NCBI RefSeq assembly: GCF_012952295.1
Contig: NZ_JABBCH010000001.1
Location: 186,001-250,000, forward strand
DNA length: 64,000 nt
Direction: 5' to 3'
Source of the DNA: Crystallibacter degradans
GTDB lineage: Bacteria > Actinomycetota > Actinomycetes > Actinomycetales > Micrococcaceae
The translations under genes and the position numbers were made by a program. A model generated the notes under the pieces. That model saw only the letters and a list, made by a program, of their open reading frames with translations. It ran no database searches and was not told the origin of the DNA. This document shows, piece by piece, positions 42,914-54,848 of this stretch (positions are counted from its first letter, which is position 1; the number at the start of each line of letters is the position of its first letter).

Positions 42914-44586
42914 CGCCGCGCATCGCCCCACAGGACAGTCCGCGCCGCGGCAATCGCGGCGACGATGGCTACGGCGTCACCGATCCGGTCCGCTACCCGC
43001 AGAGCGCGCCCGCCCCGGTCCGGACCAAGCGCGCGTTCATCCTGCTGCTGCTGACCCTGTTCATCCCGGGCAGCGCGCAGCTGGTGGCGGGCAACCGCAG
43101 TCTCGGCCACAAAGCGCTGCGGGTGACCTTTACCGTGTGGGCGCTGCTGATCGCCGCGGGCATCGTGGCCTTGGTGAATTGGCCGACGCTGGTCAACATC
43201 GCCACCCACCCCTGGGGCTCGCTAATACTGGTCATTGTGCTGGCGGCGCTGGCGCTGTTCTGGGGGTTCCTGTTCCTGGACACGCTGCGGATCATCCGTC
43301 CCGGCCTGCTCGCGCCGGGCATGCGTCCCATTGTGGCGGTCTGCCTGGTGGCGCTGATGGCGCTGACCACCGGCACGCTGGGCTACGGCGCCTACCTGAT
43401 GAACGTGGGACGCAGCACGCTGGGCACCATCTTCGAGACCCGCCCGGCTTTCGATCCGGTGGACGGGCGCTACAACTTCCTGCTGATGGGCGGCGACGCC
43501 GGAGCGGGCCGTGTGGGCCTGCGCCCGGACAGCATCCAGGTGGTGAGCGTGGACGCCAAGACCGGCCAGACCGTCATGTTCGGCATCCCGCGCAACTTCC
43601 AGAACGCCCCGTTCCCGGAGGACTCGCCGATGCACGCGGTCTACCCGGAGGGCTTCAACTGCGGCGACGAGTGCATCATCAACGCACTCTACGTGGACGT
43701 GGAGCAGAACCATGCGGACCTCTACCCGGACGCCAAAAACCCGGGCGCCGAGGCCATGAAGGATGCGGTCAGCGGAATCCTCGGCATCGAAATCCAGGCT
43801 TACGCGCTGGTGGACATGGGCGGCTTCGAGGCCCTCGTGGACGCCATGGGCGGCATCACCGTGGACGCTGGCGGCTGGGTGCCCATCTCTGACCGCACCA
43901 TCCCCGGCACCAACCAGCACTACCCGCCGAAGGGCTGGATCGCCCCCGGCGTGCAGGAGCTGGACGGCTACCACGCGCTTTGGTACGCCCGCTCGCGCGA
44001 ATTCGCCACCGACTATGACCGCGTGCAGCGCCAGCAGTGCGTGATGTCCGCGATGGTCAAGCAGCTTGACCCTGCCACCGTGCTGACCCGCTTCCAGCAG
44101 CTGGCCTCCGCCGGCGAAGAGGTCGTGGAGACGGACATTCCCAGCGAACAGCTCGGCAGCTTCGTATCCCTGGCGGCAGACGCCAAGGGGCAGAAGATCA
44201 AGCGGCTGACCATCGGCCCACCGGACTTCGGCACCCCCTCGGACAACTTCGTCACCTTCCCGGACTTCAGCCAGATCCACCCTCGTGTTCAGGAAATGTT
44301 CATCCAGGAAGAGGAGACTAAGGAAGCTGGCGGCGACGCGGGCTCCAAGCCGGACAGCGGTTCGGATTCCGGCGCCGGCGAAAACAACGACGGCGGCGCG
44401 GATTCGGGCGGCACCGCAGAGGACACTTCGGCTAACGACGGCGGCGCCGAAGCCGCCCCGGCCGAGACACCGGCTGAACAGACTCCGGAGATCACCGAGG
44501 AGTACCTGCAACAGCTGGCCGTCATCGGCGACTCGGCAACGCTTTCGTCGATCGTGCGCGGGAACGGGGAATGCTCGGTGCCCTAG
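42910..44586 (+). CDS. LytR-CpsA-Psr family phosphotransferase
   Basis: A 558-residue membrane enzyme that attaches polyprenyl-linked glycopolymers to peptidoglycan. Three to four N-terminal helices precede the LCP domain: [40 protein letters not shown] with the catalytic Arg in [30 protein letters not shown], and [20 protein letters not shown]. The C-terminal tail (about 470-530) is acidic and low-complexity, with two NDGG segments, each encoded by an exact copy of the over-represented word (44386 and 44434, 48 bp apart). It shares an operon with purK-purE and lies 56 bp before manA. Confidence 0.93.
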   Translation: MTPRIAPQDSPRRGNRGDDGYGVTDPVRYPQSAPAPVRTKRAFILLLLTLFIPGSAQLVAGNRSLGHKALRVTFTVWALLIAAGIVALVNWPTLVNIATHPWGSLILVIVLAALALFWGFLFLDTLRIIRPGLLAPGMRPIVAVCLVALMALTTGTLGYGAYLMNVGRSTLGTIFETRPAFDPVDGRYNFLLMGGDAGAGRVGLRPDSIQVVSVDAKTGQTVMFGIPRNFQNAPFPEDSPMHAVYPEGFNCGDECIINALYVDVEQNHADLYPDAKNPGAEAMKDAVSGILGIEIQAYALVDMGGFEALVDAMGGITVDAGGWVPISDRTIPGTNQHYPPKGWIAPGVQELDGYHALWYARSREFATDYDRVQRQQCVMSAMVKQLDPATVLTRFQQLASAGEEVVETDIPSEQLGSFVSLAADAKGQKIKRLTIGPPDFGTPSDNFVTFPDFSQIHPRVQEMFIQEEETKEAGGDAGSKPDSGSDSGAGENNDGGADSGGTAEDTSANDGGAEAAPAETPAEQTPEITEEYLQQLAVIGDSATLSSIVRGNGECSVP

Positions 44587-44642
44587 CATCGAAGACGCCG
44601 CATCAGCACGTTCAGGTACCTGCATAGAGAAGAGGCTCCACA

Positions 44643-45917
44643 ATGTACCGGCTGACCAATGTTCTGCGACCCTATGCCTGGGGATCGCCGACGGCGATTG
44701 CCGAGTTGTTCGGCCGCGAACCCTCGGGCAGCCCCGAGGCGGAATTGTGGATCGGAGCCCACCCGGACTCGCCGTCGTCGATCCATTTGCCCGACGGCGA
44801 CGAGCAGCCCCTCACGGACTTCATTGACGACGGCCCCGGGTTGGCGCTCGGCGAGAACGCGCTCGCCCTGTTCGGCGCCAAGCTGCCGTTCTTGACCAAG
44901 GTCCTGGCCGCCGATGAGGCGCTCTCCCTGCAGGTCCACCCCACGCTGGAGCAGGCACGCCAGGGCTTCGCGGCCGAGAACGCCGCCAAGGTCCCGCTGT
45001 CATCCCCCGAACGCAGCTACCGCGACGACAACCACAAGCCGGAAATGCTCTTCGCCCTGACTGAGTTCCAGGCCCTGTGCGGCTTCCGGCACCCGCAGGA
45101 TTCCGTCCGGTTTTTCCGTGGACTCCATGGCAAGCTCAGTGCCGCGGACGCGGACACCGCCCTGCTGGAACGGGTGATCAAGTCGCTCGAGGGCCCGGAT
45201 GAATCTGCGGCCATCCGCGGCGCCTTCGTGACACTGCTCGAAGGCGGCGCCGAGTCCGCTGCCTTGGTCGACAACACGGCCGCGGTGCTGGCGGCCGTCC
45301 CCGAAGAGCAAACCGGGCCGGAATTCGCCGCGGTACGCTGGCTGGCCGAGCTCTACCCGCAGGACCCGGGCACGCTGATTTCGCTGCTGCTGAACCTGAC
45401 CACGCTGCAGCCGGGCCAGGCCCTGAGCCTGCCGGCCGGCAATGTGCATGCCTACCTGCGCGGCCTCGGCATCGAGGTCATGGCCACCAGCGACAACGTG
45501 CTCCGCGGCGGGCTGACCCCGAAGCACATCAACATCCCCGAGCTGCTCAAGATCACGGATTTCCGCCCGATCGAGCCTCCCCGGGTGGAACGGAAGCTGA
45601 CGGACGCCGGCCAGGAACTCTACTGCCCACCGTTCGCCGAGTTCCAGCTCCAGCGCATCGAGATTAACGACGGCGACACGCCCGTACCGCTGGCCCAGCA
45701 TGGTCCCGTTGTGGTGCTGGCCGTCAGCGGCAGCGCACTGCTGGACTCGCCCGTTACGGATCTGACCCTGCACCGCGGAGATTCGGCGTTCATCCCGGCT
45801 TCGGAACAGCCCGTGCTGGTCCATCCGGTGCTCAACACGGACTCCCCCGCCGTCCTTTTCGCGGTCACCTGCGCAGGTAATGCCAGCGAATTCGCCGAGT
45901 TTTATGAAAGTCTATGA
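44643..45917 (+). CDS. manA: Mannose-6-phosphate isomerase, class I
   Basis: Zinc enzyme that interconverts mannose-6-phosphate and fructose-6-phosphate, feeding GDP-mannose and glycan synthesis. The 424-residue protein has the metal ligands in LSLQVHPTLEQA (Gln, His), KPEMLFALTEFQALCGFR (Glu) and LPAGNVHAYLRGLG (His), and the substrate-binding GGLTPKHINIPELL. It is preceded by AGAAGAGGCTCCACA. Its stop overlaps the FemAB-like gene start (ATGA). A word copy at 45666 encodes NDGD in a surface loop. The location agrees with manA near whiB2 in Mycobacterium. Confidence 0.95.
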   Translation: MYRLTNVLRPYAWGSPTAIAELFGREPSGSPEAELWIGAHPDSPSSIHLPDGDEQPLTDFIDDGPGLALGENALALFGAKLPFLTKVLAADEALSLQVHPTLEQARQGFAAENAAKVPLSSPERSYRDDNHKPEMLFALTEFQALCGFRHPQDSVRFFRGLHGKLSAADADTALLERVIKSLEGPDESAAIRGAFVTLLEGGAESAALVDNTAAVLAAVPEEQTGPEFAAVRWLAELYPQDPGTLISLLLNLTTLQPGQALSLPAGNVHAYLRGLGIEVMATSDNVLRGGLTPKHINIPELLKITDFRPIEPPRVERKLTDAGQELYCPPFAEFQLQRIEINDGDTPVPLAQHGPVVVLAVSGSALLDSPVTDLTLHRGDSAFIPASEQPVLVHPVLNTDSPAVLFAVTCAGNASEFAEFYESL

Positions 45918-46999
45918 AGTTCAGTGAATCAACGAACGGATATCGACGCATGAGTTCCTCCATCCTGCAGTCCGCCGCCTGGGCCGAGTTCCAGCGCAGT
46001 CTCGGGAAGAAAGTCTTCGAGTCCACCGGGGACGGCTATTCCTTTCTGGCCATCCACGAGAAGACCCCGCTGGGCAGTTACCTCTACGTGCCGTACGGAC
46101 CCGCCGCCGAGGACAAGCAGGCCCTGACCCGCGCGCTCGACGCCCTGGCCGCGCTGGCAAAGGCCGAGGGCGCCCACTACGTGCGCGTGGAACCGATCCA
46201 CTCGGGTCTGGCCTCCGGCCCAGGCACCGACGCCGAGGCCGAGCTGGCAGGACTGGGACTCGTCAAGGCGCCCACCGACGTCCAGCCGCACCTGACCTGG
46301 ATGGTGGATCTGACCCAGGACGAAGACAAGATCCTGGCCGACATGCGCAGCACCAGCCGGAACCTCTACCGGAATATCCACAAGAAGGGCGTGACCTTCG
46401 AGATCTCCACCGATCCGAAGGACATCTCCATCCTGCTGGGCTTCCTGCATGACGTGTCGGAGCGGGCCGACTTCAAGGCGCAGTCCGATGACTACCTCAC
46501 CCGCGCCGCCGAGGCCCTGGTCCCGGCCGGCAATGCCAAGCTTTTCATCGCCAAGCTGGAGGGCACTCCGATCGCCGCGGCCCTGTCCTACGACACGGAG
46601 ACTACGCGCGTCTACGCCCATGCGGCCTCCGACGACACCTACCGAAAGCTCAACGCGGGCATCCCGCTGGTGGTCACCATGATGATGGACGCCAAGGCCT
46701 CTGGCATGACCCGCTTCGATATGTGGGGCGTTTCCCCCGAGGACGAACCGGACCATGCCTGGGCCGGCTTCTCCCGCTTCAAGCGCTCGTTCGGCGGCTT
46801 CGAGGTGGCTTACCCGGGCTCCTGGGACCTGCCGGTCAACAAGCTGATGTACTCCGCCTACGGCCTGGCCCGCAAGCTGCGCGATACCGCAGTGCCGGCC
46901 CTGCACAAGGCACGCACCGGAGCCGGCCCCGCGCTGGAGAAGGCACGTTCCGCAGCCGGTCCGGCGCTGGACAAGGTGCGCGCCAAGTTCCGCCGCTGA
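45914..46999 (+). CDS. FemAB/FemX-like peptidoglycan bridge aminoacyltransferase
   Basis: A 361-residue protein with two GNAT-like domains, as in Fem transferases that add amino acids to the stem peptide of lipid II. Family segments include SAAWAEFQRSLGKKVFES, YLYVPYGPAAEDKQAL, DKILADMRSTSRNLYRNIHK, and MTRFDMWGVSPEDEPDHAWA followed by GFSRFKRSFGGF. ATG 45914 overlaps the manA stop; an ATG at 45950 is possible, because the first 12 residues are unconserved. The C-terminus carries three short repeats (PALHKARTGAG, PALEKARSAAG, PALDKVRAKF), predicted to be helical. The amino acid transferred cannot be predicted. Confidence 0.9.
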   Translation: MKFSESTNGYRRMSSSILQSAAWAEFQRSLGKKVFESTGDGYSFLAIHEKTPLGSYLYVPYGPAAEDKQALTRALDALAALAKAEGAHYVRVEPIHSGLASGPGTDAEAELAGLGLVKAPTDVQPHLTWMVDLTQDEDKILADMRSTSRNLYRNIHKKGVTFEISTDPKDISILLGFLHDVSERADFKAQSDDYLTRAAEALVPAGNAKLFIAKLEGTPIAAALSYDTETTRVYAHAASDDTYRKLNAGIPLVVTMMMDAKASGMTRFDMWGVSPEDEPDHAWAGFSRFKRSFGGFEVAYPGSWDLPVNKLMYSAYGLARKLRDTAVPALHKARTGAGPALEKARSAAGPALDKVRAKFRR

Positions 47000-47071
47000 C
47001 CGCGGTTCCCTCAGGAGGCTCCCCGGCCCCTCAGCTCGTCCGCTGGCCCGTCACTCGGCGGATTCTAGCGG

Positions 47072-47157
47072 CCCACGTTTAAAACGCGCCCAAAACATCG
47101 CCCCAAGTCAGGACGTTGCTTGAAGCCTAAACATGGACCGTTAGGCCTGAACATGGG
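47072..47157 (-). repeat. 86-bp intergenic element, copy B
   Basis: The minus strand aligns without gaps to 30098-30183 at 55 of 86 positions. Internally it contains a near-direct repeat (CATGTTCAGGCCT, CATGTTTAGGCTT) and a possible stem GCCTAA/TTAGGC. It sits between the convergent FemAB-like and glpX genes, beyond the terminator. No protein is encoded. Confidence 0.6.
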
Positions 47158-47192
47158 TTGCAACGCGGCAGGCGCCCCCAGCCGGCCATAAG

Positions 47193-47227
47193 AAAACCCG
47201 CCCCGGCCTGAGCCGGAGCGGGTTTTT
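47193..47227. terminator. Bidirectional intrinsic terminator between FemAB-like gene and glpX
   Basis: Stem AAAACCCGC-CCGGC with its complement GCCGG-GCGGGTTTT, one internal mismatch, and loop CTGA. A T-tract follows on both strands (GGTTTTTCTT on plus, GGTTTTCTTA on minus), so it can end transcription from both sides. Confidence 0.88.
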
Positions 47228-47264
47228 CTTGCGCGGGACCGCCGCGGGAGCGCGCCGCGGGAGC

Positions 47265-48302
47265 CTAGTGCTTGCGCTCGTAGCCTTCCCACTTGTCGGC
47301 GCGGTGCTCGCCGTCGACAAACCGGATGGTGCCGGACTTGGAGCGCATCACGATGGACTGGGTGCGCACCGTGTTGGGTGCGTAGCGGACGCCGCGCAGC
47401 AGGTCGCCGTCGGTAATGCCGGTGGCGGCGAAGTAGCAGTTGTCGCTGGTGACCAGGTCATTGGTGGTCAGCACGCGGTCCAGGTCGTGGCCAGCGTCGA
47501 TCGCTTTCTGCTTTTCGTCATCGTTGGTGGGCCACAGCCGGCCCTGGATGACGCCGCCCAGGGACTTGATGGCGCACGCGGTGACAATGCCCTCCGGTGT
47601 GCCGCCGATGCCCATTAGGACATCGATGCCCGTGCCTTCGCGGGCGGCAGCAATGCCGCCGGCCACGTCGCCGTCCATGATGAACCGGGTGCGGGCGCCG
47701 GCTGCGCGGATCTCTTCGACCATCGGCTTGTGGCGGTCACGGTCGAGGATCATCACGTTGATCTGGTTGACCTTCTTGTTCTTGGCCTTGGCGATCAGGT
47801 GCAGGTTCTGCTTGATCGGCAGGCGCAGGTCCACCAGGTCGGCGGCCTCGGGACCGGTGATCAGCTTCTCCATGTAGAACACGGCCGACGGGTCGAACAT
47901 GCTGCCGCGCTCGGACACGGCCAGTACGGACAGCGCGTTGTTGATGCCCAGCGCGGTCAGGCGGGTGCCGTCGATCGGGTCCACGGCCACGTCAACCTCG
48001 GGGCCGGAGCCGTCGCCGACCTTCTCGCCGTTGTAGAGCATGGGGGCTTCGTCTTTTTCGCCCTCGCCGATCACCACAACGCCGTTGAAGTGCACGGTGG
48101 AGAGGAAGGAACGCATGGCGTCCACGGCGGCGCCGTCTGCGGTGTTTTTATCCCCGTAGCCAACCCAGTGGCCGCCGGCGATGGCGGCAGCTTCGGTCAC
48201 GCGGACGAGCTCCAGGGCCAGGTTGCGGTCCGGCCCATCGTCGGCGACAGCCAGGGACGGGGAAAGCGTTGAATACTGGGCGGCCGGTGCGGCTTTGGAC
48301 AC
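47265..48302 (-). CDS. glpX: Class II fructose-1,6-bisphosphatase
   Basis: Gluconeogenic phosphatase of the GlpX type, which converts fructose-1,6-bisphosphate to fructose-6-phosphate. The 345-residue protein has the metal-binding [20 protein letters not shown] and [20 protein letters not shown] motifs, then [16 protein letters not shown] and [20 protein letters not shown]. Actinobacteria often rely on this form alone. The GTG start at 48302 follows a region with no strong site, so a slightly different start is possible. It diverges from the DUF4245 gene, as in Rv1099c/Rv1100. Confidence 0.95.
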   Translation of the reverse strand: MSKAAPAAQYSTLSPSLAVADDGPDRNLALELVRVTEAAAIAGGHWVGYGDKNTADGAAVDAMRSFLSTVHFNGVVVIGEGEKDEAPMLYNGEKVGDGSGPEVDVAVDPIDGTRLTALGINNALSVLAVSERGSMFDPSAVFYMEKLITGPEAADLVDLRLPIKQNLHLIAKAKNKKVNQINVMILDRDRHKPMVEEIRAAGARTRFIMDGDVAGGIAAAREGTGIDVLMGIGGTPEGIVTACAIKSLGGVIQGRLWPTNDDEKQKAIDAGHDLDRVLTTNDLVTSDNCYFAATGITDGDLLRGVRYAPNTVRTQSIVMRSKSGTIRFVDGEHRADKWEGYERKH

Positions 48303-48498
48303 GAGAACCTCATCTTCGAGTGGCTTGGGCGCAGTTCCGATCGGGACTGCATCGGTTTTCCTGTACTTCTGATCATAGTCGCCGGGGCGCCTGCTAACTC
48401 TGTGATGACAGGCACGTCCGACTTATCCAGCACAGCCCAAACCCATTCAAGGCACGACGGCGGTGCGAGGGTGCCGTAGTTTAAGAGACGATAGAGGG

Positions 48499-49110
48499 GT
48501 GAATGAAGTACGCCCCGAAGATTCAGCCCAACCTGCAGCTACCCCGGTTCTGACGGCAAAACAGGCCAAACGCGCCAATGCCACCGTGACCGGCATGCTG
48601 ATTGCCCTGGGCCTGACCATCGCGATCTTCCTGCCGATCTTCTTCCTGAACCCGGCCAGCAAGTCCGAGGTTTACGAACGTAACATTGACGTCTCCGGCA
48701 CGGCATCGCAGGCCGCGGCCACCGCCGGCTACGAGCCGCTGACCGTCGAACTGCCCGAGCCGTGGCGTGCCAACTATGCCCGTTGGAACACTGGCGGCAC
48801 CGGAGCAGTCCCCGCATGGGAGGTCGGCTACCTCACGCCCAAGGGCCAGCACATCGCCCTGACCCAGACGGACAAAGCCAATCCCACCTGGATTGCGCAG
48901 ACCACCGACAACGCGCCCATCACCAGCGACCGCCAGGCCGGCGGGAAAAGCTGGGAACTGCGCGACCGCGGCGAAGACCGCAAGCACCTGGTGCTTGAGC
49001 AGGACGGTTTCACCGTGATCCTCAGCGGCGGCGCCGACCTTGACGAGTTCGACACCCTCGGCACTGCCGTGGTGGAGGAATTGGCCGAGAACGAGCCGGC
49101 CGAAAAGTAA
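48499..49110 (+). CDS. DUF4245-family single-pass membrane protein
   Basis: A 203-residue member of the actinobacterial DUF4245 family. A cytoplasmic N-terminus of about 30 residues (AKQAKRANATVTGM) is followed by one membrane helix (LIALGLTIAIFLPIFFLNPA) and an extracytoplasmic domain (YEPLTVELPEPWRANYARWN, then WEVGYLTPKGQHIALTQTDK). The function is unknown. GTG 48499 has AGAGG closely upstream. It is divergent from glpX and 60 bp before the carbonic anhydrase gene. Confidence 0.88.
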   Translation: MNEVRPEDSAQPAATPVLTAKQAKRANATVTGMLIALGLTIAIFLPIFFLNPASKSEVYERNIDVSGTASQAAATAGYEPLTVELPEPWRANYARWNTGGTGAVPAWEVGYLTPKGQHIALTQTDKANPTWIAQTTDNAPITSDRQAGGKSWELRDRGEDRKHLVLEQDGFTVILSGGADLDEFDTLGTAVVEELAENEPAEK

Positions 49111-49170
49111 CCGGCGTAACGCAGTGCAACGGAAACGGCGTATCCCGCTCACGTCAGTAAAGTAAGCAGG

Positions 49171-49785
49171 GTGACCACTAACCTTTCCCCCGCACAAGCC
49201 TGGCAAAAACTGATCGACGGCAACGCGCGTTTCGTGAGCGGCGAGTCAATCCACCCGAACCAAGACGCCGCCCGCCGCAGCGAACTGGTCAACGAACAGC
49301 ACCCGTTCGCCATCATCTTCGGTTGCTCCGACTCCAGACTCGCCGCCGAGATCATTTTCGACCTCGGTTTGGGCGACGCCTTTGTGGTGCGGACCGCCGG
49401 CCACGTCCTGGGCGATGCCGTCATCGGTTCACTCGAATACGGCGTCGACGTGCTCAACGTTCCGCTGATCGTGGTCCTCGGCCATGACAGCTGCGGCGCC
49501 GTCACTGCGGCGAAGAACACCGTGGAAACCGGCGAGATGCCCCGCGGAGGCCTGCGTGACCTCGTCGAGCGGATCACCCCTTCGGTGCTGGCCGCGCAGC
49601 GCGCCGGCTTCACGGATGTCAACGACATGGTGATCGAGAATGTGCGCCAGTCCACCGAACGGCTGCTGGACAGCTCGCGGGCAGTCTCCGAGGCTGTCGA
49701 CGAAGGCAAGGTAGCCGTGGTCGGCGTCACCTACCGGCTGGCAGATGGCAAGGCAGAGTGTGTCTCAGGATTTGGTGCGCTCTAA
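49171..49785 (+). CDS. Beta-class carbonic anhydrase
   Basis: A 204-residue zinc enzyme that interconverts CO2 and bicarbonate. The zinc ligands are visible as Cys52 in FGCSDSR, and His105 and Cys108 in LGHDSCGAV; the catalytic Asp-Arg pair is D54/R56. No signal peptide is present, so it is cytoplasmic. It may supply bicarbonate for carboxylation steps (inference). It sits between DUF4245 and fumC, 22 bp before the latter, interrupting a gene pair that is closer in other actinobacteria. The start ATG-like GTG at 49171 follows GCAGG. Confidence 0.94.
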   Translation: MTTNLSPAQAWQKLIDGNARFVSGESIHPNQDAARRSELVNEQHPFAIIFGCSDSRLAAEIIFDLGLGDAFVVRTAGHVLGDAVIGSLEYGVDVLNVPLIVVLGHDSCGAVTAAKNTVETGEMPRGGLRDLVERITPSVLAAQRAGFTDVNDMVIENVRQSTERLLDSSRAVSEAVDEGKVAVVGVTYRLADGKAECVSGFGAL

Positions 49786-49807
49786 CGCCGTGGGAGAAAC
49801 TGGGGGC

Positions 49808-51238
49808 ATGACTTCCACTACTGCCGACTCCGTTGAGTACCGCATTGAACACGACACCATGGGCGAGGTCCGCGTCCCGGTAAACGCCCTCTACCGGGCG
49901 CAGACCCAGCGCGCCGTCGAGAACTTCCCGATCTCCGGCAAGACGCTGGAACGCGCGCACATCGAGGCGCTGGCCCGGATCAAGAAGGCCGCCGCTACCG
50001 CCAACGCCGAACTGGGCGTGCTCGACGGCGAGCTGGCCAAGGCGATCGAGGCCGCTGCCGACGAGGTCGCCTCCGGCAAGTACGACGGCGACTTCCCCAT
50101 CGATGTGTTCCAGACCGGTTCCGGCACGTCGTCGAACATGAACACCAACGAGGTCCTCGCCGAGCTGGCTTCGCGGTCGCTCAAGGAGTCCGGCAGCGAC
50201 AAGGTGGTCCACCCCAACGACCACGTCAATGCCTCGCAGTCCTCCAACGATGTGTTCCCCACCTCGGTCCACGTTGCCGCCACTTCCGCGCTGATCAATG
50301 ACCTGATCCCGGCGCTGGACTACCTGGCCGCCTCGCTGGAGCGCAAGGCCGTGGAGTTCAAGGACGTCGTCAAGTCCGGCCGCACCCACCTGATGGACGC
50401 CACCCCGGTCACCCTGGGCCAGGAGTTCGGCGGCTACGCCGCACAGGTCCGCTACGGCATCGAGCGCATCAACGCCTCGCTCCCCCGCGTCGCCGAGGTC
50501 CCCCTGGGCGGCACCGCCGTCGGCACCGGCATCAACACCCCGGCCGGCTTCTCCGCCCGCGTGATCGAGCTGCTCGCAGCCGACACCGGCCTGCCGCTGA
50601 TCGAGGCCCGCGACCACTTCGAGGCCCAGGCCAACCGCGACGGCCTGGTCGAAGCCTCCGGCCAGCTGCGCAACATCGCCTACTCGTTCATGAAGATCAA
50701 CAACGACCTGCGCTGGATGGGCTCCGGCCCCAACACCGGCCTGGGCGAGATCGCCATTCCGGACCTGCAGCCCGGGTCCTCGATCATGCCCGGCAAGGTC
50801 AACCCGGTCATCTGCGAAGCCGCCATCATGGTCTCCGCCCAGGTCATCGGCAATGACACCACCATCGCCCTGTCCTCCACCAACGGCGCCTTCGAGCTCA
50901 ACGTCGGTATCCCGGTCATGGCGGCCAACCTGCTCGAGTCCATCCGCCTGCTGACCAACACCAGCCGCGTCATGGCCGACAAGATGATCGACGGCCTGAC
51001 CGCCAATGTGGAGCGCGCCCGCTTCCTGGCCGAGGCTTCCCCGTCCATCGTGACCCCGCTGAACAAGTACATCGGCTACGAGAACGCGGCCAAGATCGCC
51101 AAGCACGCGGTCAAGGAAGGCCTGACCGTCCGCGAGTCCGTCGTGGCACTGGGCTTCCTCGAGCGCGGCGAACTGACCGAAGAGCAGTTAGACAAGGCCC
51201 TGGACGTGCTGTCCATGACCACCCCGCCGCAGAAGTAA
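49808..51238 (+). CDS. fumC: Class II fumarate hydratase
   Basis: TCA-cycle enzyme that hydrates fumarate to malate. The 476-residue protein has the three conserved regions of the aspartase/fumarase family: [37 protein letters not shown], and the flexible catalytic loop [19 protein letters not shown] 49808 is chosen over an in-frame start within the carbonic anhydrase gene. It closes the DUF4245-carbonic anhydrase-fumC series with a strong terminator at 51300. Confidence 0.96.
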   Translation: MTSTTADSVEYRIEHDTMGEVRVPVNALYRAQTQRAVENFPISGKTLERAHIEALARIKKAAATANAELGVLDGELAKAIEAAADEVASGKYDGDFPIDVFQTGSGTSSNMNTNEVLAELASRSLKESGSDKVVHPNDHVNASQSSNDVFPTSVHVAATSALINDLIPALDYLAASLERKAVEFKDVVKSGRTHLMDATPVTLGQEFGGYAAQVRYGIERINASLPRVAEVPLGGTAVGTGINTPAGFSARVIELLAADTGLPLIEARDHFEAQANRDGLVEASGQLRNIAYSFMKINNDLRWMGSGPNTGLGEIAIPDLQPGSSIMPGKVNPVICEAAIMVSAQVIGNDTTIALSSTNGAFELNVGIPVMAANLLESIRLLTNTSRVMADKMIDGLTANVERARFLAEASPSIVTPLNKYIGYENAAKIAKHAVKEGLTVRESVVALGFLERGELTEEQLDKALDVLSMTTPPQK

Positions 51239-51299
51239 GCCCAAGTAGGCATAAGTAACCGCAACAGGTAGCGCCACCGGCGCAGACCTGCTGCACCAC

Positions 51300-51340
51300 G
51301 CAAAGCGCCCCTGGTCCACGCCGGACCGGGGGCGCTTTGC
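51300..51340 (+). terminator. Terminator of fumC
   Basis: GCAAAGCGCCCC and its exact complement form a 12-bp outer stem, with an inner GGTCC/GGACC stem after one mismatch and a 5-nt loop. It lies 62 bp after the fumC stop. The 3' side contains CTTTGCTG, only weakly T-rich. Confidence 0.82.
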
Positions 51341-51412
51341 TGTGCTGCCGGACACTTTGCTTTGCCGCCCGACCTTTGCTTTCCTCTGGCTCCTGTGGCG
51401 CAGGCCACTCAA

Positions 51413-51437
51413 TTGCACTATCGCGGCGAAAGTGCAA
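51413..51437. promoter_or_regulatory. Inverted-repeat operator before the TetR-MFS pair
   Basis: TTGCACT and its exact complement AGTGCAA are separated by 11 bp. The site ends 10 bp before GTG 51448 of the TetR gene. Position and symmetry suggest that the regulator represses its own operon here. Confidence 0.65.
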
Positions 51438-51447
51438 AAATTCAACG

Positions 51448-52101
51448 GTGGTTGAGAGTACAAAGGACGACGGCGGCGGGAGACGCGAGCGCAAACGCAC
51501 TGCAACGCGCGTGGCCATCACCGACGCCGCCCGCGCCCTCACCGCCGCGCACGGCGTCAACGGCTTCACTGTCGAGCAGCTCTGCGAAGAAGTCGGCATC
51601 TCGCGCCGCACGTTCTTCAACTACTTTCCGGGCAAAGAGGACGCCATCCTCGGGGATCCGATGGACCACATCCCGGAAGCGCTGGCGCAGGTGTTCGTCG
51701 AAGGCGGCGCCGGTTTTCCCGCCGACGACATCTCGCCGACCCTGCTGCCCGATTTCATCGAGCTCGCCTGCGCCATGATGGACCGTCTGGCGATGAGCCG
51801 GGAGGACGTAGTCCGGCTCCGGGACGCCATCACGGCCGAACCCAAGCTCCTGGACAAGGCCGTGCACGGATCCACGAAGGCCGAGGAGGCCTTCGCCCAA
51901 CTGCTGGCGGCGCGGGAACGCTTGCTGCCCCAGGACCTGCGGATCCGGCTGGCTGTCGGCGTCATGACCGCCATCTCCAAGCAGGCCGGCGAAGAATTCT
52001 TCGCCCCGTGGAACACCCGCAGCTACCGCGAGGTCCTGACCGAAGCGGTGGACGCCGTCCGCACCATCATCCACCCGGCAGCCCACACGACCACCACCTG
52101 A
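51448..52101 (+). CDS. TetR-family regulator of the adjacent MFS pump
   Basis: A 217-residue repressor. The N-terminal helix-turn-helix is ARALTAAHGVNGFTVEQLCE, then EVGISRRTFFNYFPGKEDAI, at about residues 20-66; the rest is the helical ligand and dimer domain (TetR_C_17-like). GTG 51448 is used, because earlier in-frame starts would extend through the operator at 51413-51437. The N-terminal tail STKDDGGGRRERKR contains a one-mismatch copy of the over-represented word. It precedes the MFS exporter gene by 60 bp, the usual repressor-pump arrangement. Confidence 0.88.
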   Translation: MVESTKDDGGGRRERKRTATRVAITDAARALTAAHGVNGFTVEQLCEEVGISRRTFFNYFPGKEDAILGDPMDHIPEALAQVFVEGGAGFPADDISPTLLPDFIELACAMMDRLAMSREDVVRLRDAITAEPKLLDKAVHGSTKAEEAFAQLLAARERLLPQDLRIRLAVGVMTAISKQAGEEFFAPWNTRSYREVLTEAVDAVRTIIHPAAHTTTT

Positions 52102-52128
52102 CCGCCCAGTCGCCGCAGACAACCCTGA

Positions 52129-54265
<2,137 letters not shown>

Positions 54266-54275
54266 AGTTCCAACC

Positions 54276-54788
54276 CTATAAGCCGAGCGGGATCGCCATC
54301 GCCGCGACGGCGCCGAGGATCATGAACGGGCCGAAGGGGATGTTGGACTTCAGGGTGCCACGCCGGACCAGCAGCAGGGCCAGGCCGTACAGGCTGCCCA
54401 GCAGGAAGGCGGCGAAGGTCCCGCCCAGCAGATGCCCCCAGCTGAAGTAGCCCAGGTACAGTCCCAGCACTCCGGCCAGCTTGACGTCGCCGAATCCCAT
54501 CCCGGCGGGGTACACGAAACGAACCGCGAAGTAGAAGATCCACAGCACCGCTCCCCCGGCGAGCAACCGCACCAGCCGGCCGGGCTCACCCGCGGCGAGC
54601 GCCGCCGTCGTTAGCAGTACTCCCGCCACTGCATAGGCCGGGAAGACGATGCGGTTGGGCAGCCGGTGGGTGCGCAGATCGATCCAGCTCAGCACGGCGC
54701 CGGTAGCCACCAGGTAGACCGCGGCAACCAGCAGCGCGGCGAAGGCCAACGGGTGGACGCTCCACAGCCGGGCCAGTTCCTGGATCAT
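54276..54788 (-). CDS. A24-family prepilin peptidase
   Basis: A 170-residue membrane aspartyl protease that cleaves type IV or Flp prepilins. It has about five helices. The two catalytic Asp residues lie in LSWIDLRTHRLPNRIVFPAY and in GMGFGDVKLAGVLGLYLG (GxGD). The N-terminal methyltransferase domain of larger PilD enzymes is absent, as in Flp/Tad or archaeal-type peptidases. ATG 54788 is preferred to TTG 54797. No pilin or assembly genes are in the window, so its substrates are encoded elsewhere. A copy of the over-represented word lies at 54604. Confidence 0.9.
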   Translation of the reverse strand: MIQELARLWSVHPLAFAALLVAAVYLVATGAVLSWIDLRTHRLPNRIVFPAYAVAGVLLTTAALAAGEPGRLVRLLAGGAVLWIFYFAVRFVYPAGMGFGDVKLAGVLGLYLGYFSWGHLLGGTFAAFLLGSLYGLALLLVRRGTLKSNIPFGPFMILGAVAAMAIPLGL

Positions 54789-54823
54789 AGTTCCCAACGT
54801 ACTTCACGGTCCGGCCCGCGGTG

Positions 54824-54843
54824 CAGTGTGAAGTCTTACACTG
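54824..54843. promoter_or_regulatory. Short inverted repeat before the unknown gene
   Basis: CAGTGT and ACACTG are separated by 8 bp and end 5 bp before ATG 54849, between divergent genes. The arms are short, so it is only a candidate operator. Confidence 0.35.
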
Positions 54844-54848
54844 TGGAT

